DNA of 64,000 nt from Streptomyces sp. NBC_00878 (GCF_026341515.1 NZ_JAPEOK010000001.1:9362001-9426000); one strand, 5' to 3'. Counted from the first letter of the stretch, positions 16,947 through 25,524 are shown. Made by a program: numbers and translations. The notes: generated by a model from the sequence alone, not told the origin.

Positions 16947-18002
16947 GTGACGTTTCCGTATCTCCTTGAGCGGCGCAGACGCGTGACAGGCTGCCGACGG
17001 TGGTCTGCCGCTGCGGAAAGAGGGGCGAACATTCAGAGCCAGCCCGCGACAATCCTCGACGGCCACCCCGGTCGGCCGGAGGCGAGTCGTGCCCTGGCCT
17101 GTGTCAGGGCTGGGGCGTTCGCCCTGGCCGGCAGTGTCCTTGCAGCCCTGGGGCATGTCGCTGTCGCCGGCGGGGCGGTGCCGTGGCGGTTCGTGTTGCT
17201 CTTGGCGGGGGCGCAGTTCATCGCGGTCTGGCCTGTTGCCCGTCGGCGCTTCTCGTTCCCCGCAGCTCTGGGATGCGCTCTTGCCGTGCAAGGCGTGCTG
17301 CATCTGGTGTTGACGATCATGGGCGAGCGGGATCCCGAGAGGAACTTCCGGGTCGGCCACGCCGCTCACGGCATGCCCGGTCATGCGGCCATGGCGGACG
17401 GTCCTGCCTGGCAGCACGCTTGTACGACCCTGACCGCCGTCCACGTGCTGGCCGCACCGGCGGTGGCCTGGCTGCTGCACAGTGCCGACGCCGCTGTGGC
17501 AGCCGCCATGGCCATCACGCGTGCCGTGCGCGGCATCGCGGCCACCGTCGCCGCCTGGGTCCGCTCGCTACGGACGGGCGTTCAGGTCCGCTCCTTGCCC
17601 GCCGTACCTCTCACCGAATACGCCGCGCCTCACGCGCGGGCATGGACACATTCCCTGGAGCACGCGCTGGTGCGCAGGGGACCACCGGGACACGCCCACG
17701 TCCCGAGTCGTCCCTCACCCGGGCGGCCCCCACGGGCCGCCCGGCTGTCCCGCAAGGAGCATCTCTGTGTCCGTGCACCACGCTGCCCGCGCGGCGGGCC
17801 GTGTCGCCGCGGCCGGCGCCGCCGCGCTGACGGCCGCCCTGGCCCTGGCCGATCCCGCCTCCGCTCACGCGGAGGTCGAAGCCGACGCCCCGCGGGCCCT
17901 GGCCGAGAACGTCACACTCACTTTCGTCTCCGAGGCGGAGTCGGACACCGCCGGTTTCACCGAACTGCGCGTCGTCCTGCCCGACGGCATCGCACCGGGT
18001 GA
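16947..18002 (+). CDS. Copper-cluster membrane protein, with a run-through tail
   Basis: The frame encodes about 270 gene-like residues. It has transmembrane segments (ALAGSVLAALGHVAVAGGAV, then FVLLLAGAQFIAVWPVA, AALGCALAVQGVLHLVL and TTLTAVHVLAAPAVAWLLHS) and a His/Met patch (HAAHGMPGHAAMAD). It is a paralogue of the protein at 20446, with the same layout and a shared VRRGPP ending. After that ending the frame runs on for about 90 arginine-rich residues and overlaps the YcnI gene by 236 bases, which suggests a lost stop or a small indel. The start is uncertain: GTG at 16947 or 16983, neither with a clear site. Confidence 0.55.
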   Translation: MTFPYLLERRRRVTGCRRWSAAAERGANIQSQPATILDGHPGRPEASRALACVRAGAFALAGSVLAALGHVAVAGGAVPWRFVLLLAGAQFIAVWPVARRRFSFPAALGCALAVQGVLHLVLTIMGERDPERNFRVGHAAHGMPGHAAMADGPAWQHACTTLTAVHVLAAPAVAWLLHSADAAVAAAMAITRAVRGIAATVAAWVRSLRTGVQVRSLPAVPLTEYAAPHARAWTHSLEHALVRRGPPGHAHVPSRPSPGRPPRAARLSRKEHLCVRAPRCPRGGPCRRGRRRRADGRPGPGRSRLRSRGGRSRRPAGPGRERHTHFRLRGGVGHRRFHRTARRPARRHRTG

Positions 18003-18513
18003 CGTCACGCTCGCCGATGCACCCAAGGGGTGGAAGCTGAAGCCTGGCGACGACGGTTACGCCGTCGCAGGCCCTGCCCTCAGAACCGGAGTCGACGCCG
18101 AATACAAGGTCAGGGTCCGGCAGTTGCCGGACGCCGGGCAGCTCGTGTTCAAGACCCTCGAGACCTACGGCGACGGCGAGACCGCCCGCTGGATCGAGCT
18201 GCCGGGCGGCGGCGTGGAGCCCGAGCAGCCTGCTCCCGTGTTGAAGCTGCGGGCTGCGGCATCAGGCACGGCCTCTTCCGACCCGAGTCCGTCCGCCAGC
18301 GGCCCGTCCGCCAGCGGCCCGTCCGCCGAAGCGACGGACGCCCGGCTTGCCGGGAAGACAGCGACTGCTCAGGAATCCGGGTCGTCCGCCGGCCTGATAG
18401 TCGGCTCCGCGATCGCCGTGCTGCTCGTGCTGGGCGGCGGCGCGTGGTGGCTGGGCAGGCGCCGAGTCTCCTCGGGAGCATCCGATGTCCCCGCAGCCGA
18501 CCCGGAGTCCTGA
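17767..18513 (+). CDS. YcnI-family (DUF1775) copper-binding protein
   Basis: A 248-aa protein. The GTG start follows AAGGAG at seven bases. A signal peptide ends at AHA, so the mature protein begins at His34 in HAEVEADAPRALAENV; the N-terminal histidine is the known Cu(II) ligand of YcnI proteins. The DUF1775 domain runs to about residue 170 (VKVRQLPDAG-type strand, ARWIELPGGG). A Ser/Pro linker with tandem SGPSA repeats follows, then one transmembrane helix (LIVGSAIAVLLVLGGGAWWL) and a basic tail. It is likely a membrane-anchored extracellular copper chaperone working with the CopCD fusion that starts two bases later. Confidence 0.9.
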   Translation: MSVHHAARAAGRVAAAGAAALTAALALADPASAHAEVEADAPRALAENVTLTFVSEAESDTAGFTELRVVLPDGIAPGDVTLADAPKGWKLKPGDDGYAVAGPALRTGVDAEYKVRVRQLPDAGQLVFKTLETYGDGETARWIELPGGGVEPEQPAPVLKLRAAASGTASSDPSPSASGPSASGPSAEATDARLAGKTATAQESGSSAGLIVGSAIAVLLVLGGGAWWLGRRRVSSGASDVPAADPES

Positions 18514-18514
18514 C

Positions 18515-20326
18515 GTGGAACGACGACACGTGAACGAGAGCGGTCACATCGGCAGGGCGTTGCTGGTGGTGGTCGCCGTACTCGCGGGTGTCCTGCTCGG
18601 CGGCGCGGCACCGGCTTCGGCGCACGCGGTGCTGACCGGCAGCGACCCGCGCGAGAGCAGCGTGCTCAAGACGGCGCCGAAGCAGGTCACGGCCACATTC
18701 AATGAGTCCGTCAGCCTCGCCGAGGACTCCCTGCGTGTACTCGACCCCGACGGCCGTCCGGTGACCGCGGGCGACCCCGCGCATGCGGACGGCAAGAGGG
18801 ACACCGCCCGCGTGGCGTTGACCGGCGGTTTGAAGGAGGGCACGTACACCGTCTCCTGGCGGGTGCTGTCGGCGGACAGTCACGCCGTCTCCGGTGCCTT
18901 CGTCTTCTCCGTCGGCGCGCCCTCGCAGACCCGTGCCGAGGCCGCCGCCGAGTCTGCCGTGGACTCCGTGGTCGACGTGCTCTACGGCATCGGCCGCTAC
19001 GTCGCCTATGCCGGCCTGGCCCTGTTGATCGGCCTGGCGGTGTTCGTCCTGGTCTGCTGGCCCGAGGCCACCTCGCTACGGGGAGTGCGCAGGCTGTTCC
19101 TGGCCGGGTGGTGGGCGCTGGCGCTGTCGACGGTCACGCTGCTGCTGGCACGCGGACCGTACGCGAGCGGGGATGGGCCGGCCGGGGTGTTCGACCCGCG
19201 GCTGCTGCGGAGCACGGCGGAGAGTCGGCCGGGCGTCGCGCTGCTGGTCCGCCTGGCCCTGCTCCTGCTGATCGCTCTGCTCCTGAGGAGGCGTGACCGG
19301 TCCGAGTGGCAGGCCGACCGGCGTAGGGCTGCGGGGGGCTGTGCTCTCGCCTTTGGCCTGGCCGGGACCTGGGCGGTGGCCGAGCACGCCTCCACCGGCA
19401 TTCAGGTACCGGCGGCGATGGTCTCGTCCGTACTGCACCTGCTGGCCATGGCGGTGTGGCTCGGTGGTCTGACGGCGCTGCTGGTGGCTCTGGTGCGGGC
19501 CCCGGCCGACAACCCGCTCCCGCCCGCCGCCGTGGCACGCTTCTCCCGGCTCGCCCTCGTCTCCGTAGCAGTGCTGGCGGCCACCGGTGTGTACCAGTCC
19601 TGGCGCGGGCTCGGCTCCTGGGAGGCGTTCACCACCCCGTACGGCAGGACGCTCGCCCTGAAGGTCGGGGCCGTGACGCTGATGCTGGCGGCTGCGTCGT
19701 ACTCCCGGAACTGGACCGAGCGGCTGCTGCACGTGCCCCGGGAGGAACCGGTGCTGGTCACGGTGGGCGGCGACGAAAGTCCTCCGCCCGACCGGACGGA
19801 TGAAACCGGTACGGCCGGGCCTGGCTCTCAGGAGCAGCGGCGCGGCCTGCGCAGGTCCGTATTGGCCGAGGTGGTGATCGGTGTCGTGGTGCTCGCGGTG
19901 ACGACTGTACTGACGGGGAGTCAGCCAGGCCGGGCCGACGCCGAGACCGTGGCGGCTTCCCGGGTGCCCGGGCGGCCCGATGTGAACCTGACGATGGTGC
20001 CGTTCGACACGGGCGCCTCGGGCCGCACAGGGAGCGGCAGGGTGCAGATCACCCTGCAGCCGGGCCGGGTCGGCCGGAACGTGGTGGAAGCCACCGCCTA
20101 CGGCGCTGACGGAAGCCTCATCGCCATCCCCGAACTGCGCCTGACCCTCACCCACTCCGAGCAGGGAGTCGGACCGCTCGATGCCGGACTCGCCGACCAG
20201 AGCGGCTACTGGGGCAGCGACAACCTCAGCCTCCCGATCGCTGGGACGTGGATGATGCGGGCGACCGTCCGCGTCTCCGATATCGACCAGGTCACCGTGG
20301 AGGAGACCGTGAACATCATCCCCTGA
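18515..20326 (+). CDS. CopC-CopD fusion copper resistance/import protein
   Basis: A 603-aa protein. The GTG at 18515 has GGAG seven bases upstream inside the YcnI end; ATG 18485 and GTG 18530 are alternatives. A signal peptide ends AHA, so mature CopC begins HAVLTGSDPRESS with the copper-binding histidine; DSHAVSGAFVFSVG supplies the second. Then follow about eight CopD transmembrane helices (for example GIGRYVAYAGLALLIGLAVF and LHLLAMAVWLGGLTALLVAL). A C-terminal extracytoplasmic beta domain begins at LTMVPFDTGASGRTGSG. The family moves copper across the membrane; whether it imports or protects is not decided by sequence. Confidence 0.92.
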   Translation: MERRHVNESGHIGRALLVVVAVLAGVLLGGAAPASAHAVLTGSDPRESSVLKTAPKQVTATFNESVSLAEDSLRVLDPDGRPVTAGDPAHADGKRDTARVALTGGLKEGTYTVSWRVLSADSHAVSGAFVFSVGAPSQTRAEAAAESAVDSVVDVLYGIGRYVAYAGLALLIGLAVFVLVCWPEATSLRGVRRLFLAGWWALALSTVTLLLARGPYASGDGPAGVFDPRLLRSTAESRPGVALLVRLALLLLIALLLRRRDRSEWQADRRRAAGGCALAFGLAGTWAVAEHASTGIQVPAAMVSSVLHLLAMAVWLGGLTALLVALVRAPADNPLPPAAVARFSRLALVSVAVLAATGVYQSWRGLGSWEAFTTPYGRTLALKVGAVTLMLAAASYSRNWTERLLHVPREEPVLVTVGGDESPPPDRTDETGTAGPGSQEQRRGLRRSVLAEVVIGVVVLAVTTVLTGSQPGRADAETVAASRVPGRPDVNLTMVPFDTGASGRTGSGRVQITLQPGRVGRNVVEATAYGADGSLIAIPELRLTLTHSEQGVGPLDAGLADQSGYWGSDNLSLPIAGTWMMRATVRVSDIDQVTVEETVNIIP

Positions 20327-20445
20327 GGTCTTGGGCCGGGGCCGGCATCCCGGGGGAGGTCGCCCGCCGGTCCGCACGTGTATGAACGCTTTCGCGCAGC
20401 CATCCGTAAGCAACAACAAGCCTGCCAGCCCTGAGGAGTTGTCCC

Positions 20446-21252
20446 ATGCCCCGAATGCACCGCCGTGCCGGCGGAGCGGAGCGGGTGTGCCGTACGTCGG
20501 GCATCCCCCAGGGGGCCGCCGATGCTCTGCGTCTGGTGCGGGCCGCGGTGTTCGCGGCCCTATGCGTTGTGATGACGGCGCTGGGCCATACGCTGATGAC
20601 CAACGATGTCCTGCCCTGGTGGGCGGTTGGTGTCGCGTTCGCCGGAACGGCCTCGGGCGCGTGGTGGCTGACCGGCCGGGAACGTCGTGCCGCGACGATC
20701 ATCGGGGCCACGGTCGTCGCACAGGGACTGTTGCATCTGCTGTTCAGCCTCGCCCACCAGCTGATCCGACCACCGACCGCCGCGGGCATCCCGACGACGG
20801 AGCGCCTCTCGGGCACGCAGGGGATGGCGTTCTCCCACTCCGGCATGGGCATGCACCACTCCGGTATGCATTCCCGGGCGATGCAAGTGCCCTCCGACGC
20901 GCCGCTCCTGTCCGCCGTCACGCACGAGGTCTCGGCCGGGATGCTCCTGGCGCACCTGCTCGCCGCCGTCGCGTGCGGTGTGTGGCTCTGGCGGGGCGAG
21001 GCGGCGGTGCATCGGATCGGCCGGGCCCTGGCAGCCGCCCTGTTCGCGCCGTTTCGCAGGGTCTGCCGCGTGCTCTTCCGTACGGCCGACCGGCGCGAGG
21101 TCCCGACGTGCCGAGCAGCCGACGGCGCCACGGAGGACTCGCGGTCGACTCCCTCCTCCCTGAGGCACTCTGTCGTTCGCAGAGGGCCACCGACGGGCCG
21201 CTCATCAGCACATCGCCCGTCTCCCGACCCTCTGCTCGCCGTACGGATCTGA
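20446..21252 (+). CDS. Copper-cluster membrane protein with Met/His-rich loop
   Basis: A 268-aa protein with GAGGAG seven bases before the ATG. It has four or so transmembrane segments (AAVFAALCVVMTALGHTLM, ATIIGATVVAQGLLHLLFSL, SAGMLLAHLLAAVACGVWLW). Between them is an extracytoplasmic loop containing MAFSHSGMGMHHSGMHSRAM, a copper-type methionine/histidine motif. It is a paralogue of the gene at 16947, so the cluster carries two copies flanking YcnI and CopCD. The cytoplasmic tail is arginine-rich. Copper binding is inferred from the motif and the neighbours. Confidence 0.8.
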   Translation: MPRMHRRAGGAERVCRTSGIPQGAADALRLVRAAVFAALCVVMTALGHTLMTNDVLPWWAVGVAFAGTASGAWWLTGRERRAATIIGATVVAQGLLHLLFSLAHQLIRPPTAAGIPTTERLSGTQGMAFSHSGMGMHHSGMHSRAMQVPSDAPLLSAVTHEVSAGMLLAHLLAAVACGVWLWRGEAAVHRIGRALAAALFAPFRRVCRVLFRTADRREVPTCRAADGATEDSRSTPSSLRHSVVRRGPPTGRSSAHRPSPDPLLAVRI

Positions 21253-21437
21253 CAACGGCCCGACTATCGAGCGGCCGAGGCCGGGGGACAGGCGGATGGC
21301 CGGCGTGCCCGTAAGCACGTCGGCATGTTCTCTTCGGCCCGGGCTGTGTCCGCTGCGCCACCGGCCCCGACATGCGGTTGCCTACCAGGCGCTGCGGTGT
21401 CGCGGCGGGCCAGCCTGCTTCATCGATCGGGAGTTCC

Positions 21438-22133
21438 ATGTCCCAGCACCACCGCACATCCAAGTGCTCACACCTGCGTGACACCGCGCCATCGGAGCGA
21501 CCGGTGACGTCCGGACGGGACGGGGCCGCGGGAACGCGACGCCCGCGCACCCGTCTCGTCGCCTGCTGCGCCGGTTTCACGGCCGCGGTCCTGCTGCTGT
21601 CCGGCTGCGGCGGTGATTCCTCCGACGGCGCGTCCGCGAACGAGACGGCCGCCGACTCCTCCCCTCCCTCGGCCGGCATGGACGACATGCAGGGGATGGC
21701 GATGGGAGACCCGTCAGCCACCCCCGCCGACAAGATCCCCGACGCCGAGGTCGAGAAGGGCTCCTTCGAGCTGCTGGACACCCGCCCGCCCGGCATGGAC
21801 GACGTCAAGGGCACGGCCTGGCTGGCCCAGGGCCCGAAGGGCACCACGGTGACGGTGTCCCTGACCGGCCTGAAGCCGGGCGACAAGTACATGTCGCACC
21901 TGCACGCCCAGCCATGCTCCACCAAGGGCGGTGGGGAGCACTTCCAGTTCGAGAAGGGCGGAGCGACCACACCGCCGAACGAAGTCCACCTGATGTTCAC
22001 CGCCGACAAGTCCGGCATGGGCATGACCACAGTGAACAACGACCGCAAGACCGGCGAGGACGCGGTCGCCCTCGTCGTCCACCCTGCCGCTGCCATGGAC
22101 AACCGGATAGCATGCGCGGACTTCGACTTCTGA
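21438..22133 (+). CDS. Lipoprotein of Cu/Zn superoxide dismutase-like type
   Basis: A 231-aa protein. The ATG at 21438 is preceded by GGGAG at four bases; a start at 21372 is less likely. A twin-basic n-region is followed by a hydrophobic segment and the lipobox LLLSGC at about residue 57. A DDMQGMAM metal-type motif follows. The domain has KYMSHLHAQPCSTKGGGEHF, resembling the SodC copper-site H-x-H and the disulfide cysteine, with a matching ACADFDF end. Several SOD ligands are not obvious, so it may be a copper carrier rather than an enzyme. Its 3' end overlaps the next gene by 22 bases. Confidence 0.8.
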   Translation: MSQHHRTSKCSHLRDTAPSERPVTSGRDGAAGTRRPRTRLVACCAGFTAAVLLLSGCGGDSSDGASANETAADSSPPSAGMDDMQGMAMGDPSATPADKIPDAEVEKGSFELLDTRPPGMDDVKGTAWLAQGPKGTTVTVSLTGLKPGDKYMSHLHAQPCSTKGGGEHFQFEKGGATTPPNEVHLMFTADKSGMGMTTVNNDRKTGEDAVALVVHPAAAMDNRIACADFDF

Positions 22134-22705
22134 GGGCGCCGACCGCCCTGCTGGGGTTCCTGTGTGCGCTGCTGTTCCTCGGCGGCACACCCGCGTACGC
22201 CCACACCGCGCTGAAGGACGCGACACCGGGACCCGGCGCCAAGGTCGCCCCCGGTATCGATGTCGTCGCGCTGACCTTCGGCCGACTGAAGTCCGGCACC
22301 ACACCGAAGATCAGCCTGACCGGCCCCGACGGCAACACCGTGCCCGTCGGGGAGCCCGTCGTCGCCGACGACTCCGTTGTCTGCGCCGCCGTCACCCCGC
22401 TGCGCGCGGGCATCAACACCCTCTCCTACACCGTCATCTCCGCCGACGGGGACACCCAGAGCAGCGCCTTCCAGTTCGAGGTCGCCGACGGTACCGAGAA
22501 CGCTGCCACCCCGTCCGCCTGCCGAGGACGGAGCCTGCCGGCTCCGAGCTCCGGCGCCGAGAACGGCACGATCCTGGGACTCGGCCGCACCACGGCGCCG
22601 GTCGTCTTCTCAGTGGTCGGCGTCGTACTAGCGGGCGGCGGTGTCCTTGCTGCGCGCACGATGCGTAGGGCGAGGCTGACGGGGAGAAGGGGGACCGCCG
22701 CATGA
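22112..22705 (+). CDS. CopC-domain copper-binding membrane-anchored protein
   Basis: A 197-aa protein that overlaps the lipoprotein gene by 22 bases. A signal peptide ends AYA, so the mature protein begins HTALKDATPGPGAKV with a CopC N-terminal histidine. The CopC fold continues (PKISLTGPDGNTVPVGEP, LSYTVISADGDTQSSAFQFE), but the usual SADxH histidine is a D-T here. One transmembrane helix near the end (VVFSVVGVVLAGGGVLAA) is followed by a basic tail. Translational coupling to the lipoprotein suggests joint action in copper delivery. Confidence 0.85.
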   Translation: MRGLRLLRAPTALLGFLCALLFLGGTPAYAHTALKDATPGPGAKVAPGIDVVALTFGRLKSGTTPKISLTGPDGNTVPVGEPVVADDSVVCAAVTPLRAGINTLSYTVISADGDTQSSAFQFEVADGTENAATPSACRGRSLPAPSSGAENGTILGLGRTTAPVVFSVVGVVLAGGGVLAARTMRRARLTGRRGTAA

Positions 22706-22757
22706 CGCACGTGTGACCTGGGCGCACCCTGCCTCGGTAGCGTTCACCGATCACGTC

Positions 22758-22761
22758 CTAG
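22758..22761 (+). repeat. CTAG target-site duplication, left
   Basis: CTAG directly precedes the left inverted repeat and is repeated at 24204-24207 after the right end. A 4-bp YTAR-type duplication is normal for the IS701 family. Confidence 0.8.
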
Positions 22762-24203
22762 TAGGGCTTGGTCAGGTCGGTTGTTGTGGTGCGTGTCCTG
22801 CGGGCCCGGTGTGGCGTTGAGAGTGTGTGACTCCGGACGAGATTGCTGTGGTGCGTGGTGAGTTGGAGACGTTCGCGGCGGAGGTGTTCGAGCCGTTCGC
22901 GCGCAAGGATCAGCGCCGGTGGGGGCAGGTTTATGTGCGGGGGCTGCTGACCGACGGGCAGCGTAAGTCGGTCGAGCCGATGGCCGCCCGGCTCGGGGAG
23001 GACGGCAATCGTCAGGCACTGGCCAACTTCATCACCACCAGCCCCTGGGACCCGGCGCACATCCGGGCCCAGCTCGCCTGGCGGATGGAGGAGACGATCG
23101 GGCCCAAGGCCCTCATCTTCGACGACACCGGGTTCCTCAAGGACGGGATGGCCTCGGCATGCGTGTCGCGGCAGTACACCGGCACCGCGGGCAAGGTCAC
23201 CAACTGCCAGGTCGGCGTCTCACTCCACCTCGCGTCCGACCACGCCTCGGCGGCGGTCAACTGGCGGCTGTTCCTGCCCCGGACATGGGATCCCGCCTCA
23301 CCGGAGGCCGATGCGGACAAGGTCGCCCGCCGCACCGCCTGCGGCATCCCGGACGATGTCGGGCATGTGGAGAAGTGGCAGCTGGCCCTGGACATGCTCG
23401 ACGAGACCCGCTCGTGGGGGATCGAGGTGCCGCTGGCCGTCGCGGACGCCGGATACGGCGACGCTGCCGCGTTCCGGCACGGACTGCAGGCCCGCGGCCT
23501 GAACTACGTGGTGGGGATCTCCACCACACTGTCGGCCCAGCCCGCCGACGCGGTGCCGGTGGCCGGGCCGTACTGCGGGACGGGACGCCCGCCGCTGGCC
23601 AAGTATCCCGACAAGCCGCGGTCGGTGAAGGAGCTGGTCATCGCGGCGGGCCGGAAGGCTGCCCGGCCGGTGCAGTGGCGAGAGGGCTCCCGGCCCGGCA
23701 CCGGCCGCTTTGGCCGTAAGCGGATGTACTCCCGCTTCGTGGCCTTGCGCATCCGGCCTGCCGGACGCGAGGTCCGCCAGGCCACCGACGGCCCGGAACT
23801 GCCCGTGTGCTGGCTGCTGGCCGAATGGCCCGCCGGTGAGAACGAGCCGGTGCAGTTCTGGCTGTCCGACCTGCCCTCCGGCATGCCTCTGACCACGCTG
23901 GTCCGCCTCGCCAAACTCCGCTGGCGCATCGAGCACGACTACCGGGAGATGAAGCAGGCCCTGGGACTTGCCCACTTCGAGGGCCGGACCTGGGGCGGCT
24001 GGCACCACCACGTCACCCTCGTCTCCGTCGCGCACGCCTTCTGCACCCTGCAACGACTGGCCCGGGCCCCAAAAGACCCAGCACCGGCCTGAGCCTCTAC
24101 CAAGTCGTCCGCGAGCTACAGACACTCCTCGCCCTCTGGACCGGTGCCTGCCCCACCTGCCACCGCAACATGCCCACACCGATACGAATCTGACCAAGCC
24201 CTA
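22762..24203 (+). mobile_element. IS701-family insertion sequence, 1442 bp
   Basis: The ends are perfect terminal inverted repeats, TAGGGCTTGGTCAG at 22762 and its complement ending at 24203, flanked on both sides by CTAG. One transposase gene fills the element. It separates the copper cluster from the remains of an ECF sigma factor gene. Intact ends and a clean duplication indicate a fairly recent insertion. Confidence 0.9.
22827..24092 (+). CDS. IS701-family DDE transposase
   Basis: A 421-aa protein from GTG. It has the IS701 pattern: ALIFDDTGFLKDG with the first catalytic aspartate, GKVTNCQVGVSLH, VPLAVADAGYGDAAAFRHGL with the second, and LRWRIEHDYREMKQALGLAH with the glutamate. The frame stops at 24092, but the minus-one frame continues with typical family tail sequence (GLSLYQVVRELQTLLALW, then ACPTCHRNMP) to a stop at 24193. 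A CCCAAAA heptamer lies at 24068-24074, just before the switch, so the tail may be reached by frameshifting or may be a mutation. Confidence 0.92.
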   Translation: MTPDEIAVVRGELETFAAEVFEPFARKDQRRWGQVYVRGLLTDGQRKSVEPMAARLGEDGNRQALANFITTSPWDPAHIRAQLAWRMEETIGPKALIFDDTGFLKDGMASACVSRQYTGTAGKVTNCQVGVSLHLASDHASAAVNWRLFLPRTWDPASPEADADKVARRTACGIPDDVGHVEKWQLALDMLDETRSWGIEVPLAVADAGYGDAAAFRHGLQARGLNYVVGISTTLSAQPADAVPVAGPYCGTGRPPLAKYPDKPRSVKELVIAAGRKAARPVQWREGSRPGTGRFGRKRMYSRFVALRIRPAGREVRQATDGPELPVCWLLAEWPAGENEPVQFWLSDLPSGMPLTTLVRLAKLRWRIEHDYREMKQALGLAHFEGRTWGGWHHHVTLVSVAHAFCTLQRLARAPKDPAPA

Positions 24204-24207
24204 CTAG
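24204..24207 (+). repeat. CTAG target-site duplication, right
   Basis: Matches the CTAG at 22758-22761 on the other side of the element. Confidence 0.8.
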
Positions 24208-24252
24208 GGGCAGTCTCCAGGTCCGCTATGACGCCGTCGGCCTGCAAGACCA

Positions 24253-24894
24253 TCACCGGTCTTGGAGGCCGACGTCACGCAGGGCCAGAGTCGACCAGCG
24301 CTGCTCAGACTGCGGCGACCACCGGTGGGGCGCTCGGAGTCCTGCAGCCAGGCGATCAGGGAGGTGCGGGCGCGTGACTCGCGAACGCACGGTCCCCACT
24401 GGGCAGTTGCTGACCTGCGTCGCTTCCGCGTAGGGCAGCCCCAGTAACTGGGAGGGCGAACGTCTCACGGTTCCCGTCGGGCGGTTCCCGTCGGGCCGGT
24501 GGGCCAGCAGCTCGACGAGCGCAATGCTGTCGTCGAAGCTGGGCTAGTCGTGTGGCCGGGCCCGCTCGGCGGCAGTCTGTCAGCCGTCGGTGTCCGAGCG
24601 GCGTAGCTCGTGGCGGCGGTCCGGAGGTGGTCGACCACCGTGCGCCGGGCGACGCGCAGCTGCCAGGTGCGGACCACGGAGGGACCTCCGAAGCGGTGCA
24701 GGCTGTCCAGGGCCCGCATGAAGGCGTCCTGGCTCAAGTCGTCGGCAGACTCGGGATCGGCACCCGAGGCTTGTCACGAACCGGCGGACGTCTCGGTGCA
24801 GCGCCCGCACGAGGTTCTCGACGCCTTCATTGCCACAGCCCTGGAACGTCCAGGCTGACGACTTTGCCATGCAAGTGCGGGCCCAGTTCAGCAC
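24253..24894 (-). pseudogene. ECF sigma factor, broken by frameshifts
   Basis: Three overlapping minus-strand frames together give one ECF sigma factor. The N-terminus contains NLVRALHRDVRRFVTSL (frame to 24894). The region 2 helix reads SQDAFMRALDSLHRFGGPSV and continues VVRTWQLRVARRTVVDHLR. Region 4 is QLLGLPYAEATQVSNCPVGT followed by VRSRV. No single frame spans them and no start serves all three, so at least two frameshifts have occurred. The gene may once have regulated the adjacent copper genes, from which the insertion sequence now separates it. Confidence 0.8.
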
Positions 24895-25088
24895 CTCTAC
24901 ACGATCTTCTCCGAACGGGTAAAGTGACTGTAAAGGCTGTAGGGGTCCATTTGATCTGCTCGGCTCCTCTTACATGTTGGTTCGTCCGGCAGAGTTTCCT
25001 TTCACAGGGGTATCGCGGCTGTCCTGTATCGGGGTCCAATGATGAGAATCAGGCCCTTCGCGCTCGCACCGGTCAGACGAGGCACGCA

Positions 25089-25520
25089 ATGGATCCATGG
25101 CTGATCTGGTTGATCATCGCAGCTGTGTTGGCTGTGGCGGAGATCGTCACCCTCACTGCTGCGCTCGGAATGCTGAGTGCGGCCGCGTTGGTCACGGCGG
25201 GGTCCGCTGCGGTCGGGCTGCCGGTGCCCTTCCAGTTCTTGGTGTTCGCTGTCGTCGCTACGGTCACCGTGGTGTTCGTGCGTCCCGTTGCGCTGCGCCA
25301 TGTCCTCGGGCCCCAAGTGGAGCGGTTCGGCATAGACGCACTGGTCGGCAGGGCTGCCTATGTCGTGTCGGAGGTGACGGGCCGGGACGGAAGGGTCCGT
25401 ATCGACGGCGAGGAATGGACGGCCCGCGCCTATGACGAGACGCTGGTGATTCCTGCTGGAAGCACCGTCGACGTCATGGAGATCAGCGGCGCCACCGCGA
25501 TCGTCTACCCCCGGGACTGA
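25089..25520 (+). CDS. NfeD-like membrane protein
   Basis: A 143-aa protein. Two or three N-terminal transmembrane segments (WLIWLIIAAVLAVAEIVTLT, LSAAALVTAGSAAV, FQFLVFAVVATVTVVFV) are followed by a C-terminal OB-fold of the NfeD type (ALVGRAAYVVSEVTGRDG, then TVDVMEISGATAIVYPRD). NfeD proteins associate with SPFH/slipin partners, and one is encoded four bases downstream. The ATG lies a few bases behind GAGG. The pair probably organises a membrane microdomain. Confidence 0.9.
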   Translation: MDPWLIWLIIAAVLAVAEIVTLTAALGMLSAAALVTAGSAAVGLPVPFQFLVFAVVATVTVVFVRPVALRHVLGPQVERFGIDALVGRAAYVVSEVTGRDGRVRIDGEEWTARAYDETLVIPAGSTVDVMEISGATAIVYPRD

Positions 25521-25524
25521 AACC

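Noticed and set aside
16550..17032. Minus-strand frame of 160 codons
   Set aside because: Arg-rich shadow frame; the true relic here is the PIN-domain end in another minus-strand frame.
18289..18335. Tandem GGCCCGTCCGCCAGC-type repeats
   Set aside because: These encode the Ser/Pro linker of the YcnI protein and need no other explanation.
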